From NCBI GenBank assembly GCA_964427055.1, contig CAYRSQ010000017.1:1-15788 (forward strand): 15,788 bases of DNA, written 5' to 3'. Shown one piece after another: positions 1 through 6,956 of the stretch. The translations under genes and the position numbers were made by a program. The notes beneath the pieces are model-generated. The model had not been told where the DNA came from. It did no database searches and was given only the letters and a program-made list of their open reading frames with translations. Source of the stretch: CAYNTH01 sp964427055. Lineage in GTDB: Archaea; Aenigmatarchaeota; Aenigmatarchaeia; CG10238-14; SCSR01. The number at the start of each line of letters is the position of its first letter. Within the stretch, counting starts at the first letter, position 1.

Positions 1-31
1 AGGTTTCAAAATATTTTATCTTCCCTTCCAA
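1..31 (-). CDS. Possible 5' end of an unidentified gene (partial)
   Basis: Just after the HIT gene stop, the minus strand reads GGTGAT, then TCT, then TTG, and stays open to the window edge. The ten codons seen read M-E-G-K-I-K-Y-F-E-T with TTG as start. The GGTG motif matches the ribosome binding sites of other genes here, though its 4-nt distance to the start is short. This would be the second gene of an operon with the HIT gene. Far too little is visible to name a product, and it could be chance. Confidence 0.3.
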   Translation of the reverse strand, partial: MEGKIKYFET

Positions 32-40
32 AGAATCACC

Positions 41-553
41 TCAACCGCTCTCCATTTCCCTTCTCATAAACGTCAACTCGTCTTCGCTGACGGGAGTTTC
101 CTCTTTCATTTCCTTTTCAACTTTTTTATCTTCCTTCTTTTTAGCCTCGCTTGGACATAGTTTGTCCTTTATTTTGCTGGCAATTTCCTTCATCTCATCT
201 TCGGGAATTTTCTGTGTTTTGCCCGCTATCGGTATTTCAGGATGCCCGTCGTCTTCATATCGGGGGACCAGATGTATATGGGCATGATGCACTCCTAATC
301 CAGCTGTAATTATGTTTACATATTTTGCATCCAGTGATTCCAATTGGGCTTTTATGACATTCTTTGCAATTTCAAAATAATTCCCAAAATTTTCTACATC
401 GTGTACCCATCTCACATGTTCTTTGGGCATCACCAACGTATGCCCTTTAGTCAGAGGGTTTATATCAAGGAATGCCAAAAAGTCATCGTCTTCATATATG
501 ATGTCTGCGGGTACTTTTCCCTTCGCTATCTCGCAGAATATGCATTTTTCCAT
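41..553 (-). CDS. HIT-family nucleotide-binding protein with charged C-terminal tail
   Basis: This 170-residue protein belongs to the histidine triad superfamily, whose members hydrolyse or transfer nucleoside phosphates (the Hint and Fhit branches); the substrate of this one cannot be told from sequence. The family signature is clear: H90-A-H92-I-H94-L-V, with H94 expected to be the nucleophile. An N-terminal CIFC (residues 4-7) matches the zinc-binding form common in archaeal and bacterial HIT proteins. The usual domain ends near residue 132; the last ~38 residues are a Lys/Glu-rich tail that looks disordered. The ATG at 553 is 26 nt from a TATA-like box on the minus strand, so a leaderless mRNA is likely. 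It diverges from the ribosomal cluster and may precede a second gene at the window edge. The family call is secure; the cellular role is not. Confidence 0.93.
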   Translation of the reverse strand: MEKCIFCEIAKGKVPADIIYEDDDFLAFLDINPLTKGHTLVMPKEHVRWVHDVENFGNYFEIAKNVIKAQLESLDAKYVNIITAGLGVHHAHIHLVPRYEDDGHPEIPIAGKTQKIPEDEMKEIASKIKDKLCPSEAKKKEDKKVEKEMKEETPVSEDELTFMRREMESG

Positions 554-573
554 AGATTCAATCTGTTTTCGAG

Positions 574-584
574 AATTTTAAACA
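574..584 (-). promoter_or_regulatory. TATA-like box of the HIT gene
   Basis: On the minus strand this reads GTTTAAAATTC, centred 26 nt before the HIT start codon at 553. That spacing would place transcription start at or next to the ATG, as in archaeal leaderless mRNAs. No Shine-Dalgarno motif precedes the ATG, in agreement. Confidence 0.55.
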
Positions 585-633
585 TTTTTATCTGTGTACT
601 CACGTAATTCATTATTGAATCGTGCGTTGAATC

Positions 634-658
634 CGGCCAACTGTCGGAGAGAGTTGGT
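634..658. promoter_or_regulatory. Dyad CCAACT-N9-AGTTGG overlapping the edge of the uL3 promoter
   Basis: CCAACT (637-642) and AGTTGG (652-657) form a perfect 6-bp inverted repeat with a 9-nt spacer, and its right arm abuts the TTTTAAATAT box of the ribosomal cluster. Because it lies upstream of the expected transcription start, it would act as DNA, for example an operator or BRE-proximal site, not as an mRNA hairpin. A near copy (CGGCCAACT, 10 nt, AGTTGGT) lies at 14839-14864. A regulatory role is inference. Confidence 0.35.
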
Positions 659-667
659 TTTAAATAT
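658..667 (+). promoter_or_regulatory. TATA-like box of the ribosomal protein cluster
   Basis: TTTTAAATAT is centred about 45 nt before the uL3 ATG. The expected start of transcription is near 688, leaving a leader of roughly 20 nt. A weaker alternative, TTGTTAAAT at 683-691, sits closer to the gene. Confidence 0.5.
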
Positions 668-706
668 GAGTAGCAATAACATTGTTAAATCTGACACGGC
701 GATGGT

Positions 707-1732
707 ATGCCAACAAAGAGAAAACCCAGAGCAGGATCGTTGCAATTTTGGCCGAGGAAGAGGGCCAAGCGGATATATCCGCGCGTAAGCACTTATCCTT
801 CTATCGACGAATCGAAACTTGACAACCCGAAACTTCTGGGATTTGCCGGATACAAAGCTGGCATGGTGCATATCATAATGAAGGACAGCACCAAGGGATC
901 ACCGACACTCGGGGAGAACATAAGCGTCCCGGCGACGGTCATAGAGTGCCCGCCGATGGTTGCGGTCGGCGTCCGAGCATACAAGATGACCCCCAACGGT
1001 TTTGCTGTTATAACTGAGGCATGGGTCGACAAGCTTCCGAAGGACGTGAAAGTCAAGAGGACGGACAGGAAATCCAAGAAGAAGGATTACGAGAAGGCGT
1101 CCGCAAGCACCCAGATAGCGAAAATGAAAAAGGAGATGGACTCGGTCGAGTTCGTGCGGCTATTGGTAGCCACACAGCCGAAGCTTGCCGGGTTCCCCAA
1201 AAAGAGTTCTGACGTTTTTGAGGTAGAGCTGGCTGGAAAGACAGCGGAAGCTAGTATAGATTTCGCCAAAGATAACCTAGGGAAGGAGATAAAGATGGAA
1301 GAAGTCCTTAGGGAAGGCGAAGTCATAGACACGATAGCCATAACCAAGGGTCACGGTACAGTCGGCCCTGTGAAGAGGTTCGGTGTAGTGATACAGGGCC
1401 CCGGCGCGAAGGGAAAGAGGAGGCACGTCGGTTCGCTCGGCCAGGAAAGCCCGGGGAAAGTCAGGTGGACCGTCCCGATGGCAGGCCAGAAAGGTTTCCA
1501 GCAGAGGACAGAATACAACAAAAGGATCCTGAAGATGAACGGGGGCGAGAACGCTGGCAAGGAGATAACGCCGAAGAAAGGGTTCCCGCACTACGGAACG
1601 ATAAAAGGGCCCTATATAATATTGAAAGGTTCGGTACAGGGCCCCAGAAAGAGGATGGTGTTCATGAGGCTGCCGATAAGGCCTATTAGGATAGGATACA
1701 CTGTACCTGAGATAAGCGAGATAGTCAGATGA
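707..1732 (+). CDS. rpl3: Large-subunit ribosomal protein uL3
   Basis: uL3 is one of the first proteins to bind 23S rRNA and has a long extension reaching the peptidyl transferase centre. The product is 341 residues, normal for archaea. It has the basic N-terminal segment M-P-T-K-R-K-P-R typical of archaeal/eukaryotic uL3, and the conserved core around residues 214-275 with GHGTVGPVKRFGV, a basic GKRRHVGSLG stretch and the tip sequence WTVPMAGQ. It is the first gene of the archaeal S10-type cluster, behind a TATA box and a dyad. The ATG at 707 is chosen because the family N-terminus begins there; an out-of-frame ATG at 702 leads nowhere. Its stop overlaps the first ATG of uL4, which suggests translational coupling. 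Confidence 0.97.
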   Translation: MPTKRKPRAGSLQFWPRKRAKRIYPRVSTYPSIDESKLDNPKLLGFAGYKAGMVHIIMKDSTKGSPTLGENISVPATVIECPPMVAVGVRAYKMTPNGFAVITEAWVDKLPKDVKVKRTDRKSKKKDYEKASASTQIAKMKKEMDSVEFVRLLVATQPKLAGFPKKSSDVFEVELAGKTAEASIDFAKDNLGKEIKMEEVLREGEVIDTIAITKGHGTVGPVKRFGVVIQGPGAKGKRRHVGSLGQESPGKVRWTVPMAGQKGFQQRTEYNKRILKMNGGENAGKEITPKKGFPHYGTIKGPYIILKGSVQGPRKRMVFMRLPIRPIRIGYTVPEISEIVR

Positions 1733-2535
1733 TGTTTATGAAAGCGAAAGTCTATGACATGAAAGGCAAACTAACCGGTGACATAGAACTTCCTAGAGTG
1801 TTCTCGACCAGAGTGAGGGATGACCTGATACTTAGGGCATTCTTGAGTACTATGAGTAGGAAGAGGCAGGACCACGGAACCGATCCGATGGCCGGCCAGA
1901 GAAGCTCAGCCCATTATCACGGAAGAAGGAGGAGAGTCAGGTGGACTATGATGGGTAAGGAGATGGCAAGGATGTCGAGGCTCCACGGGAAGATACCCGG
2001 GTACCTGATGTACAAGGCAAGGATAGTCCCTCAGTCCGTGAAGGGAAGGGTCGCTCACCCGCCCAAAGTGGAGAAGGAATGGGAGCAGAACATCAACAAA
2101 AAGGAGAGGCAGCTCGCCATAAGGTCCGCGATATCGGCCACAAAGGAGAAAGGGCTTGTGGAAAGCAGGGGCCATAAAGTGAAGGACATAACGTCATTGC
2201 CAATCGTGGTCGAGGACGGCCTGCAGAAGGTCAGCAAGACATCCGAACTTGAGAAGTTTTTGGAAGTTATAGGATTGAAGGACGAACTGGACAGGATAGT
2301 GGAGAGGAAGGTCAGGTCCGGCAAGGGACCTTCAAGGGGAAACAAATACAGGAACAAAGTCGGCCCGCTGATAGTAGTCTCGGACGACGAAGGCGTGGGT
2401 AAGGCGGCCAAGAACATACCCGGAGTGGACATAAGCAGGGTGGAGAACCTGTCGGTCGAATACCTGGCTCCAGGGGCGTCTGCGGGAAGGCTAACGATAT
2501 TCACGAAAGGAGCTATAGAGAAACTGGGTGCTTGA
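1729..2535 (+). CDS. rpl4: Large-subunit ribosomal protein uL4
   Basis: uL4 (archaeal/eukaryotic L4e type) binds domain I of 23S rRNA, and its loop lines the peptide exit tunnel. The product is 268 residues, within the archaeal range. The N-terminus KAKVYDMKGKLTGDIELP and the following V-F-S-T-R-V-R-D-D-L segment are typical, and a basic stretch (QRSSAHYHGRRRRVRW, about residues 58-73) corresponds to the tunnel loop. The first ATG (1729) overlaps the uL3 stop as ATGA, but family similarity starts at the ATG at 1738, so the true start may be there. It is followed after 1 nt by uL23. Confidence 0.96.
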   Translation: MMFMKAKVYDMKGKLTGDIELPRVFSTRVRDDLILRAFLSTMSRKRQDHGTDPMAGQRSSAHYHGRRRRVRWTMMGKEMARMSRLHGKIPGYLMYKARIVPQSVKGRVAHPPKVEKEWEQNINKKERQLAIRSAISATKEKGLVESRGHKVKDITSLPIVVEDGLQKVSKTSELEKFLEVIGLKDELDRIVERKVRSGKGPSRGNKYRNKVGPLIVVSDDEGVGKAAKNIPGVDISRVENLSVEYLAPGASAGRLTIFTKGAIEKLGA

Positions 2536-2536
2536 A

Positions 2537-2797
2537 ATGGCAGAATGGAAACATCTGAAATATCCGCATTTGACAGAGAAGTCTATGATGCTTGTTGACA
2601 GGGCCAATACTATCGTCTTTGTCGTCGACCAGAGATCGAACAAGACAGATATCAGGAAGGAATTCGAAGAGATATTCGGGGTCAAGGTCGAAAGGGTTAA
2701 CACGGAGATAGGCCCGAAGGCGAAGAAGAAGGCTTACATAAAGCTGGAGAAGGAGTTTAACGCCGCCGATGTCGCCGTCAAATTGGGAGTAGTGTAA
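2537..2797 (+). CDS. rpl23: Large-subunit ribosomal protein uL23
   Basis: uL23 sits at the exit of the peptide tunnel and is a docking point for SRP and other nascent-chain factors. The product is 86 residues, a normal archaeal length. The opening HLKYPHLTEKSMMLVD and the later IFGVKVERVNT segment are family hallmarks. I start at the ATG at 2537, one nucleotide after the uL4 stop, because the uL23 N-terminus begins with this methionine; an in-frame GTG at 2528 would add only three residues. It lies in the usual place between uL4 and uL2. Confidence 0.96.
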   Translation: MAEWKHLKYPHLTEKSMMLVDRANTIVFVVDQRSNKTDIRKEFEEIFGVKVERVNTEIGPKAKKKAYIKLEKEFNAADVAVKLGVV

Positions 2798-2807
2798 GGT
2801 GAAGTGA

Positions 2808-3539
2808 ATGGGTAAAAGGATAATCGCAAGGGCAAGAGGAAGGGGCGGGATGCAGTACCGTTCGCCTGGTCATAGATATGTCGGAAGGGTATCGTACTTG
2901 TCGATGAAGGAAGCGGAGCAGATGGGGAAGGGAACCGTCAAGGACATAATACACGATCCCGCTAGAAGCGCGCCTGTTGCAATTTTGCATTTCGACGGCC
3001 TCAAGAAGGATGTGATACAGATAGCGCCTGAAGGGCTTCAGGTCAAGAGTTCCGTCGAATACGGAGAGGCATCCGAGACAGGCAACGTGCTGAAACTTAT
3101 TCACGTTCCTCTGGGTACCAGGATATTTGGGATAGAAGCCTCACCAAACTCAGGACCCAAATTATGTAGGAGTGCGGGGAGCTTCGCGACTGTGGAAAAC
3201 AAGACCGATACGAAAGTCTCGGTGAAGTTCTCTTCAGGAAAGATGAAGGAATTCAGTGGCGAGTGCAGGGCCACTGTGGGAGTACCTGCAGGTGGAGGCA
3301 GGCTGGAAAAACCTTGGATAAAGGCTGGAAAGAGGCACCACGCAATGAGGGCTCGCGGAAAGCTGTATCCTATAACGTCCGGTGTAGCGATGTCTGCAGT
3401 TGACCATCCGTACGGCGGCAGGAGACATGCCCCTAGACCGTCAGGAACGACCAGTAGGAACGCTCCTCCAGGAAGGAAGGTCGGTAGCGTGGCTGCAAGG
3501 AGAATGGGAAAGAGGAAAGGAAGGAAAAGCAAGAATTGA
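2808..3539 (+). CDS. rpl2: Large-subunit ribosomal protein uL2
   Basis: uL2 is a primary 23S rRNA binder needed for subunit association and peptidyl transferase function. The product is 243 residues, as in other archaea. The OB-fold/SH3-like core is followed by the conserved C-terminal region VAMSAVDHPYGGRRH (residues 193-207). H200 in it corresponds to the functionally important histidine of the family, and the very basic tail ends in KRKGRKSKN. A clear GGTG six nucleotides before the ATG fixes the start. It is followed after 11 nt by uS19. Confidence 0.97.
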   Translation: MGKRIIARARGRGGMQYRSPGHRYVGRVSYLSMKEAEQMGKGTVKDIIHDPARSAPVAILHFDGLKKDVIQIAPEGLQVKSSVEYGEASETGNVLKLIHVPLGTRIFGIEASPNSGPKLCRSAGSFATVENKTDTKVSVKFSSGKMKEFSGECRATVGVPAGGGRLEKPWIKAGKRHHAMRARGKLYPITSGVAMSAVDHPYGGRRHAPRPSGTTSRNAPPGRKVGSVAARRMGKRKGRKSKN

Positions 3540-3550
3540 AGGTGTGATAA

Positions 3551-3934
3551 ATGGCGAAAAAATTTAGTTTCAGGGGATTGAGCGAAGATGAGCTGAGAGT
3601 GCTGAGCATAAGCGAGTTCTGCAATCTCATAACTTCCAGGGAAAGAAGGAGCCTTAAGAGAGGTCTCAGCGATTCCCAGAAGAAGTTGATAGATAACATA
3701 AAGAAGAACCCGGACAAGACTCACAAGACACACGAAAGGAACCTGGTCATAATCCCGCAGATGCTGGGTGCTAAGTTAAGCGTTTATACTGGAAAGGAAT
3801 GGGCTATGGTAGACATAACACCCGATAAACTCGGGCATAGGCTGGGGGAGTTTTCACTGAGCAGGAGAAGGATAAAGCACTCCGCTCCGGGTGTGGGTGC
3901 ATCGAGATCATCTAAGCACACTTCGATAAAGTAG
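3551..3934 (+). CDS. rps19: Small-subunit ribosomal protein uS19
   Basis: uS19 binds the head of the small subunit near helices 41-43 and contacts the A-site tRNA region. The 127-residue product is archaeal/eukaryotic in type, with an N-terminal extension before the S19 core. Diagnostic segments are the HERNLVIIPQMLGAKLSVYT stretch and the C-terminal LGEFSLSRRRIKHSAPGVGA. GGTG stands six nucleotides before the ATG. The gene lies in conserved order between uL2 and uL22. Confidence 0.97.
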   Translation: MAKKFSFRGLSEDELRVLSISEFCNLITSRERRSLKRGLSDSQKKLIDNIKKNPDKTHKTHERNLVIIPQMLGAKLSVYTGKEWAMVDITPDKLGHRLGEFSLSRRRIKHSAPGVGASRSSKHTSIK

Positions 3935-3943
3935 GTGTAAGAA

Positions 3944-4492
3944 ATGGCTGAAGAAAAAAAGGATACAGAGAAAGAAGAGAAAGAAGAGAAAGCTGAGGAA
4001 GTGGTCAGTGTGAAAGAGGAGACTGCCGAAGAGAAAGTCCAGAAGAAACATCCAGAAAAGAATGAAGAAGAGAAGTCCGAGACAGAGGAAGAGAAAAAAG
4101 AGGAGAAAAAGGAACCGACTGCGAGGACGAAAAAGGGGTCGATGAGTGCAAAGGTCACCGACGCGAAGATATCGCTGAAGGATTCTAGGATAATATGCAA
4201 ACAGCTGAAGAACAAGAAAGTATCGAAATCCAAGAATCTGCTTCAGGGCATGATAGACAAGAAGAGAAACCTGAACGGTAAGTATTACACCAACGCTGCG
4301 AAGAAAATATTGGAAATTTTGGTGAACGCCGAAGCCAATGCTGCCGAACACCACATGGAAAAGGAAAGGATGTTCATATACAACATAAAGGCTGACAAGG
4401 GGAGGACTTTCTACCGACCGAGAACCGGCCTGAGGAGAAGGGGCGAAAGAGCCAAGATGACTCACATTGAAGTAACTGTGGGGGAAAAGTGA
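3944..4492 (+). CDS. rpl22: Large-subunit ribosomal protein uL22 with long charged N-terminal extension
   Basis: uL22 lines the narrowest part of the peptide exit tunnel and contacts several 23S rRNA domains. The core, about residues 67-182, is normal: it has the N-A-E-A-N-A-A-E-H-H segment in the long helix and the C-terminal hairpin FYRPRTGLRRRGERAKMTHI. Ahead of it are about 65 residues made almost only of Glu, Lys, Thr and Ser, which look disordered and are absent from most archaeal uL22. GGTG stands six nucleotides before the ATG at 3944, which supports this start; an internal ATG at 4142 begins just before the core but has no such motif. The body identification is secure; the role of the extension is unknown. 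Confidence 0.96.
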   Translation: MAEEKKDTEKEEKEEKAEEVVSVKEETAEEKVQKKHPEKNEEEKSETEEEKKEEKKEPTARTKKGSMSAKVTDAKISLKDSRIICKQLKNKKVSKSKNLLQGMIDKKRNLNGKYYTNAAKKILEILVNAEANAAEHHMEKERMFIYNIKADKGRTFYRPRTGLRRRGERAKMTHIEVTVGEK

Positions 4493-4499
4493 TGGTTAT

Positions 4500-5222
4500 A
4501 TGTCAATAGAAAAAACGTTCGTGAAAGAAGGGATAAAGGAATCTCAGATAGAGAACTACCTGAAAGACGAGTTCAAGCGGGCAGGTTACAGCAGGTCTGA
4601 AATACACAGGACACCTGTCGGGACTAGGATAGTGGTGTACGCCAACAAACCCGGGCTTGTCATAGGAAGATCTGGGAAGAGGATACATGACATAACAATC
4701 AACATAAAGGATAAATTCGGCTTTGAGAACCCGATGATAGACGTCAGGGAAGTCGATGAACCTTTCCTAGATGCGAACATAATGGCGGACAGGATAGCGA
4801 ACTCGCTGGAAAGGGGAATCAACTACAAGCGTGTATGCAGTTATTACGTAACCAAGATAATGGAAGCCGGTGCGATAGGTGTGCAGATAAGGGCGAGCGG
4901 CAAGATATCCGGAGTCGAAAGATCGAGGATGAACAAGTTCAAGGCTGGGTTCATCGCCCATTCCGGTGATTATGCTGACAAGCTTGTCGACGTCGGATAT
5001 ACGCAGGCAAATCTCAAGCCGGGTATAGCTGGGATAACTGTGAAGATTATGAAGGAGCTTCCGCAGGAGTTCAAGGCGGAGGAGATGCTTGGAGATAGGA
5101 TAGAGGAAGAAAAAAAGAATAAGGACGCAGCAGATGAACAGACTGTGGAAACTGCCGAAGAACAGGCAACAGAAGCGGAAGTATCGGAAGCGGACGATAC
5201 TGAAGAGGCTGCCAAAGAATAA
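4500..5222 (+). CDS. rps3: Small-subunit ribosomal protein uS3 with acidic C-terminal tail
   Basis: uS3 forms part of the mRNA entry channel and helps unwind mRNA. The 240-residue product has an N-terminal type II KH domain with the loop VIGRSGKRIHD (residues 54-64), and a C-terminal S3 domain beginning around GVQIRASGKISG. From about residue 203 to the end the chain is a Glu/Ala/Thr-rich acidic tail that looks disordered. The ATG at 4500 follows the uL22 stop by 7 nt; an earlier ATG at 4492 hits a stop at once. Upstream neighbour uL22 carries a comparable charged extension on its N-terminus. Confidence 0.96.
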   Translation: MSIEKTFVKEGIKESQIENYLKDEFKRAGYSRSEIHRTPVGTRIVVYANKPGLVIGRSGKRIHDITINIKDKFGFENPMIDVREVDEPFLDANIMADRIANSLERGINYKRVCSYYVTKIMEAGAIGVQIRASGKISGVERSRMNKFKAGFIAHSGDYADKLVDVGYTQANLKPGIAGITVKIMKELPQEFKAEEMLGDRIEEEKKNKDAADEQTVETAEEQATEAEVSEADDTEEAAKE

Positions 5223-5225
5223 CGC

Positions 5226-5233
5226 TTTTATGG
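5226..5233 (+). promoter_or_regulatory. Candidate internal TATA box before uL29
   Basis: TTTTATGG lies in the 36-nt gap between uS3 and uL29, centred about 30 nt before the uL29 ATG at 5259. The gap is longer than most in the cluster and no full GGTG precedes the start. Together these suggest an internal promoter giving a nearly leaderless transcript. Confidence 0.35.
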
Positions 5234-5258
5234 TGCTTTTTCCGAATAAGAATAGGTA

Positions 5259-5489
5259 ATGAGAATGAAGATGGAAGAGATAAGGAAGATGAAACCAGGT
5301 GACATGTCCAAAAGAATGTCCGAACTGAAACTGGAACTGAGCAAGGAGTTCGGTACGGTGAAGATGGGCAGGGCGACCAAGAACCCTGGAAGGATAGGCC
5401 AGATAAAGAAAGACATAGCAAGGATGATGACTGTCAGAAACGAATTGAAATTATCTAAATCCAAACAAGGTAAAAAGAAAAATGAGTAA
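5259..5489 (+). CDS. rpl29: Large-subunit ribosomal protein uL29
   Basis: uL29 packs beside uL23 at the tunnel exit. The 76-residue product is a two-helix hairpin with the family pattern EEIRKM near the start, LKLELSKE in the first helix and IKKDIARMMTVRNE in the second, and it ends in a Lys-rich tail. Three in-frame ATGs (5259, 5265, 5271) could each serve as start; 5259 is kept because a TATA-like box lies about 30 nt upstream. The gene overlaps the aIF1 start by 8 nt, so the two are probably coupled. Confidence 0.94.
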   Translation: MRMKMEEIRKMKPGDMSKRMSELKLELSKEFGTVKMGRATKNPGRIGQIKKDIARMMTVRNELKLSKSKQGKKKNE

Positions 5490-5781
5490 GATATGTTCTA
5501 AATGTGGATTGCCTGAAGAATTGTGTACATGCGGAGTCAGGGAAAGGGAAGACCAGAAGATATCCGTTTTCCTCGAGACCAGAAGGTTCGGAAAAAAGAT
5601 AACCGTGGTCGGCGGCATCGACGATAACGGCAAGGAAGTTGCCAAGAAACTGAAGTCGAAGCTAGCATGCGGCGGCACCTTCAAGGGAGGTAAGATAGAA
5701 CTCCAGGGGGACCACCGCGGAAGGATAATGGACGTGCTCGTCAAGATGGGATTCGACAAGAGCATGATAGACATAATGTGA
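5482..5781 (+). CDS. Translation initiation factor aIF1 (SUI1 family)
   Basis: aIF1 is the archaeal counterpart of eIF1 and monitors start-codon pairing on the small subunit. The 99-residue product has an N-terminal Cys cluster (CSKCG at residues 5-9, CTCG at 15-18) as in many archaeal SUI1 proteins, then the SUI1 fold with RRFGKKITVVGGID, KKLKSKLACGGTFK and ELQGDHRGRIMDVLVKMGF. Its placement between uL29 and Rpp29 is the standard archaeal context. It overlaps the end of uL29 by 8 nt. Confidence 0.95.
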   Translation: MSKICSKCGLPEELCTCGVREREDQKISVFLETRRFGKKITVVGGIDDNGKEVAKKLKSKLACGGTFKGGKIELQGDHRGRIMDVLVKMGFDKSMIDIM

Positions 5782-5830
5782 TTGGACATACGCAAAGGTT
5801 CACATGACCAGTTAGACCTATTTATGGAAA

Positions 5831-5839
5831 CTTTAATAG
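5831..5839 (+). promoter_or_regulatory. Candidate TATA box before the RNase P protein gene
   Basis: CTTTAATAG is centred 27 nt before the ATG at 5862, inside an 80-nt gap that is long for this cluster. A second AT-rich run, TATTTATGG, lies 12 nt further upstream. There is no GGTG before the start, so a leaderless internal transcript is plausible. Confidence 0.45.
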
Positions 5840-5861
5840 TGTCTTCTCGAAAATTATCACT

Positions 5862-6161
5862 ATGTCGATTACAGCCGAGAACATTGTCAGGCACGAACTG
5901 ATAGGGCTTAAGGTGAAGGTCGACGAATGCAGCGACAAGTCAGTAGAGAAAGTCAGCGGCATGGTCGTAGACGAGACTTACAACATACTGGTGATAGAAG
6001 GCAAGAAAAAAGGGGACAAAGAAGCGAGGGAAAAATCGATTCCGAAGCAAAATAGCATATTTATATTTGCTCTCCCAAATGGTGATAATGTTGAAGTCGA
6101 CGGGAGACTGCTCGTCAGCAGGCCCGAAGACAGGATAAAGAAAAAGTTTAAAAAATGGTAA
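5862..6161 (+). CDS. rnp1: Ribonuclease P protein component 1 (Rpp29/Pop4)
   Basis: This is the archaeal homologue of eukaryotic Rpp29, a protein subunit of RNase P that works with Rpp21 in 5' trimming of precursor tRNA. The 99-residue product shows the family pattern: NIVRHELIGLKVKV at the start, then a six-stranded Sm-like barrel with GMVVDETYNILVIEG and the C-terminal LPNGDNVEVDGRLLVSRPED. Length and its location between aIF1 and uS17 are typical of archaea. The start lacks a ribosome binding site but has a TATA-like box 27 nt upstream. Confidence 0.95.
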   Translation: MSITAENIVRHELIGLKVKVDECSDKSVEKVSGMVVDETYNILVIEGKKKGDKEAREKSIPKQNSIFIFALPNGDNVEVDGRLLVSRPEDRIKKKFKKW

Positions 6162-6205
6162 ACATTAACATTGTAAGGTGGCAGTAAAGATTGAAAGGTG
6201 TGAAG

Positions 6206-6556
6206 ATGGCAAAACCAAAACAAAGCGCTAGGAACATAGGAATTGAAGTAGTGCCGCCTAAAGACACATGCACTGATGATACTTGTCCGTTCCACGGCAC
6301 CCTGAGCGTGAGGGGTAAGGTACTCGAAGGAAAAGTTGTCTCTTCAAAGGCGCAGAAGACGATAGTTGTCGAGAACGAGAACCTGCAGTTCATACCGAAA
6401 TACGAACGTTATGAGAGAAGAAAAAGCAGGATATCGGCGCACAAGCCGGAATGCATCTCCGTTAAGGCGGGTGACAAAGTGAAGATAGCGGAATGCAGGC
6501 CACTCAGCAAAACGAAAAAGTTTGTGGTTATAGAAGTTACGGAATCGAGTGAATGA
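6206..6556 (+). CDS. rps17: Small-subunit ribosomal protein uS17
   Basis: uS17 is an early 16S rRNA binder with an OB fold. The product is 116 residues from the ATG at 6206. It is of archaeal/eukaryotic type, with NIGIEVVPPK at the start, the segment CPFHGTLSVRGKVLEGKVVS, and KAQKTIVVENE later. The start is chosen because GGTG stands 5 nt before this ATG; a TTG at 6191 would add five unlikely residues. The uL14 gene begins one nucleotide after its stop. Confidence 0.96.
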   Translation: MAKPKQSARNIGIEVVPPKDTCTDDTCPFHGTLSVRGKVLEGKVVSSKAQKTIVVENENLQFIPKYERYERRKSRISAHKPECISVKAGDKVKIAECRPLSKTKKFVVIEVTESSE

Positions 6557-6557
6557 T

Positions 6558-6956
6558 ATGAAACCCATAAAAGCGAGCGCGAGAAGGGCATTGTCCCAGG
6601 GAAGCAGACTTGTGTGCGCTGACAACACGGGTGCAAAGGTGCTGGAGATAATCTCCGTTAAAGGGTATAAAGGAGTCAAGAGGAGGAAACCGAGAGCTGC
6701 AATCGGGGATATCGTCTCGTGCACAGTCAAGCAAGGCGACGTGAAGATAAGGAAGCAGGTAGTCAATGCTGTTATAGTCAGACAGAAAGCCTCTTACAGA
6801 AGGAACAGCGGATTGAGAGTGAAATTCGAAGACAATGCTGCAGTCCTTATAGGCGAGAAAGGAGAGGCGAGGGGCACTCAGGTGAAAGGCCCAGTCGCGA
6901 GAGAGGCTGTCGAGAGATTCTCGACCATAGGAAAGATATCCAAGATGATAGTGTAG
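6558..6956 (+). CDS. rpl14: Large-subunit ribosomal protein uL14
   Basis: uL14 lies at the subunit interface, forms bridge contacts with the small subunit, and is near the anti-association factor aIF6 site. The 132-residue product carries the family signature GSRLVCADNTGAKVLEIISV near the N-terminus and a C-terminal GPVAREAVERFSTIGKISKM. I start at the ATG at 6558, one nucleotide after the uS17 stop, because family similarity begins there; a GTG at 6549 would extend it by three residues. It directly abuts uL24. Confidence 0.96.
   Translation: MKPIKASARRALSQGSRLVCADNTGAKVLEIISVKGYKGVKRRKPRAAIGDIVSCTVKQGDVKIRKQVVNAVIVRQKASYRRNSGLRVKFEDNAAVLIGEKGEARGTQVKGPVAREAVERFSTIGKISKMIV

Noticed and set aside
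3101..3733. 210-codon open frame on the minus strand
   Set aside because: It lies opposite uL2 and uS19, which are certain genes, and has no ribosome binding site or family features.
3784..4465. Two long minus-strand frames rich in Ser/Phe/Leu
   Set aside because: They are the complement of the Glu/Lys-rich uL22 extension; repeated GAA/AAG codons give open Ser/Phe frames on the other strand by default.
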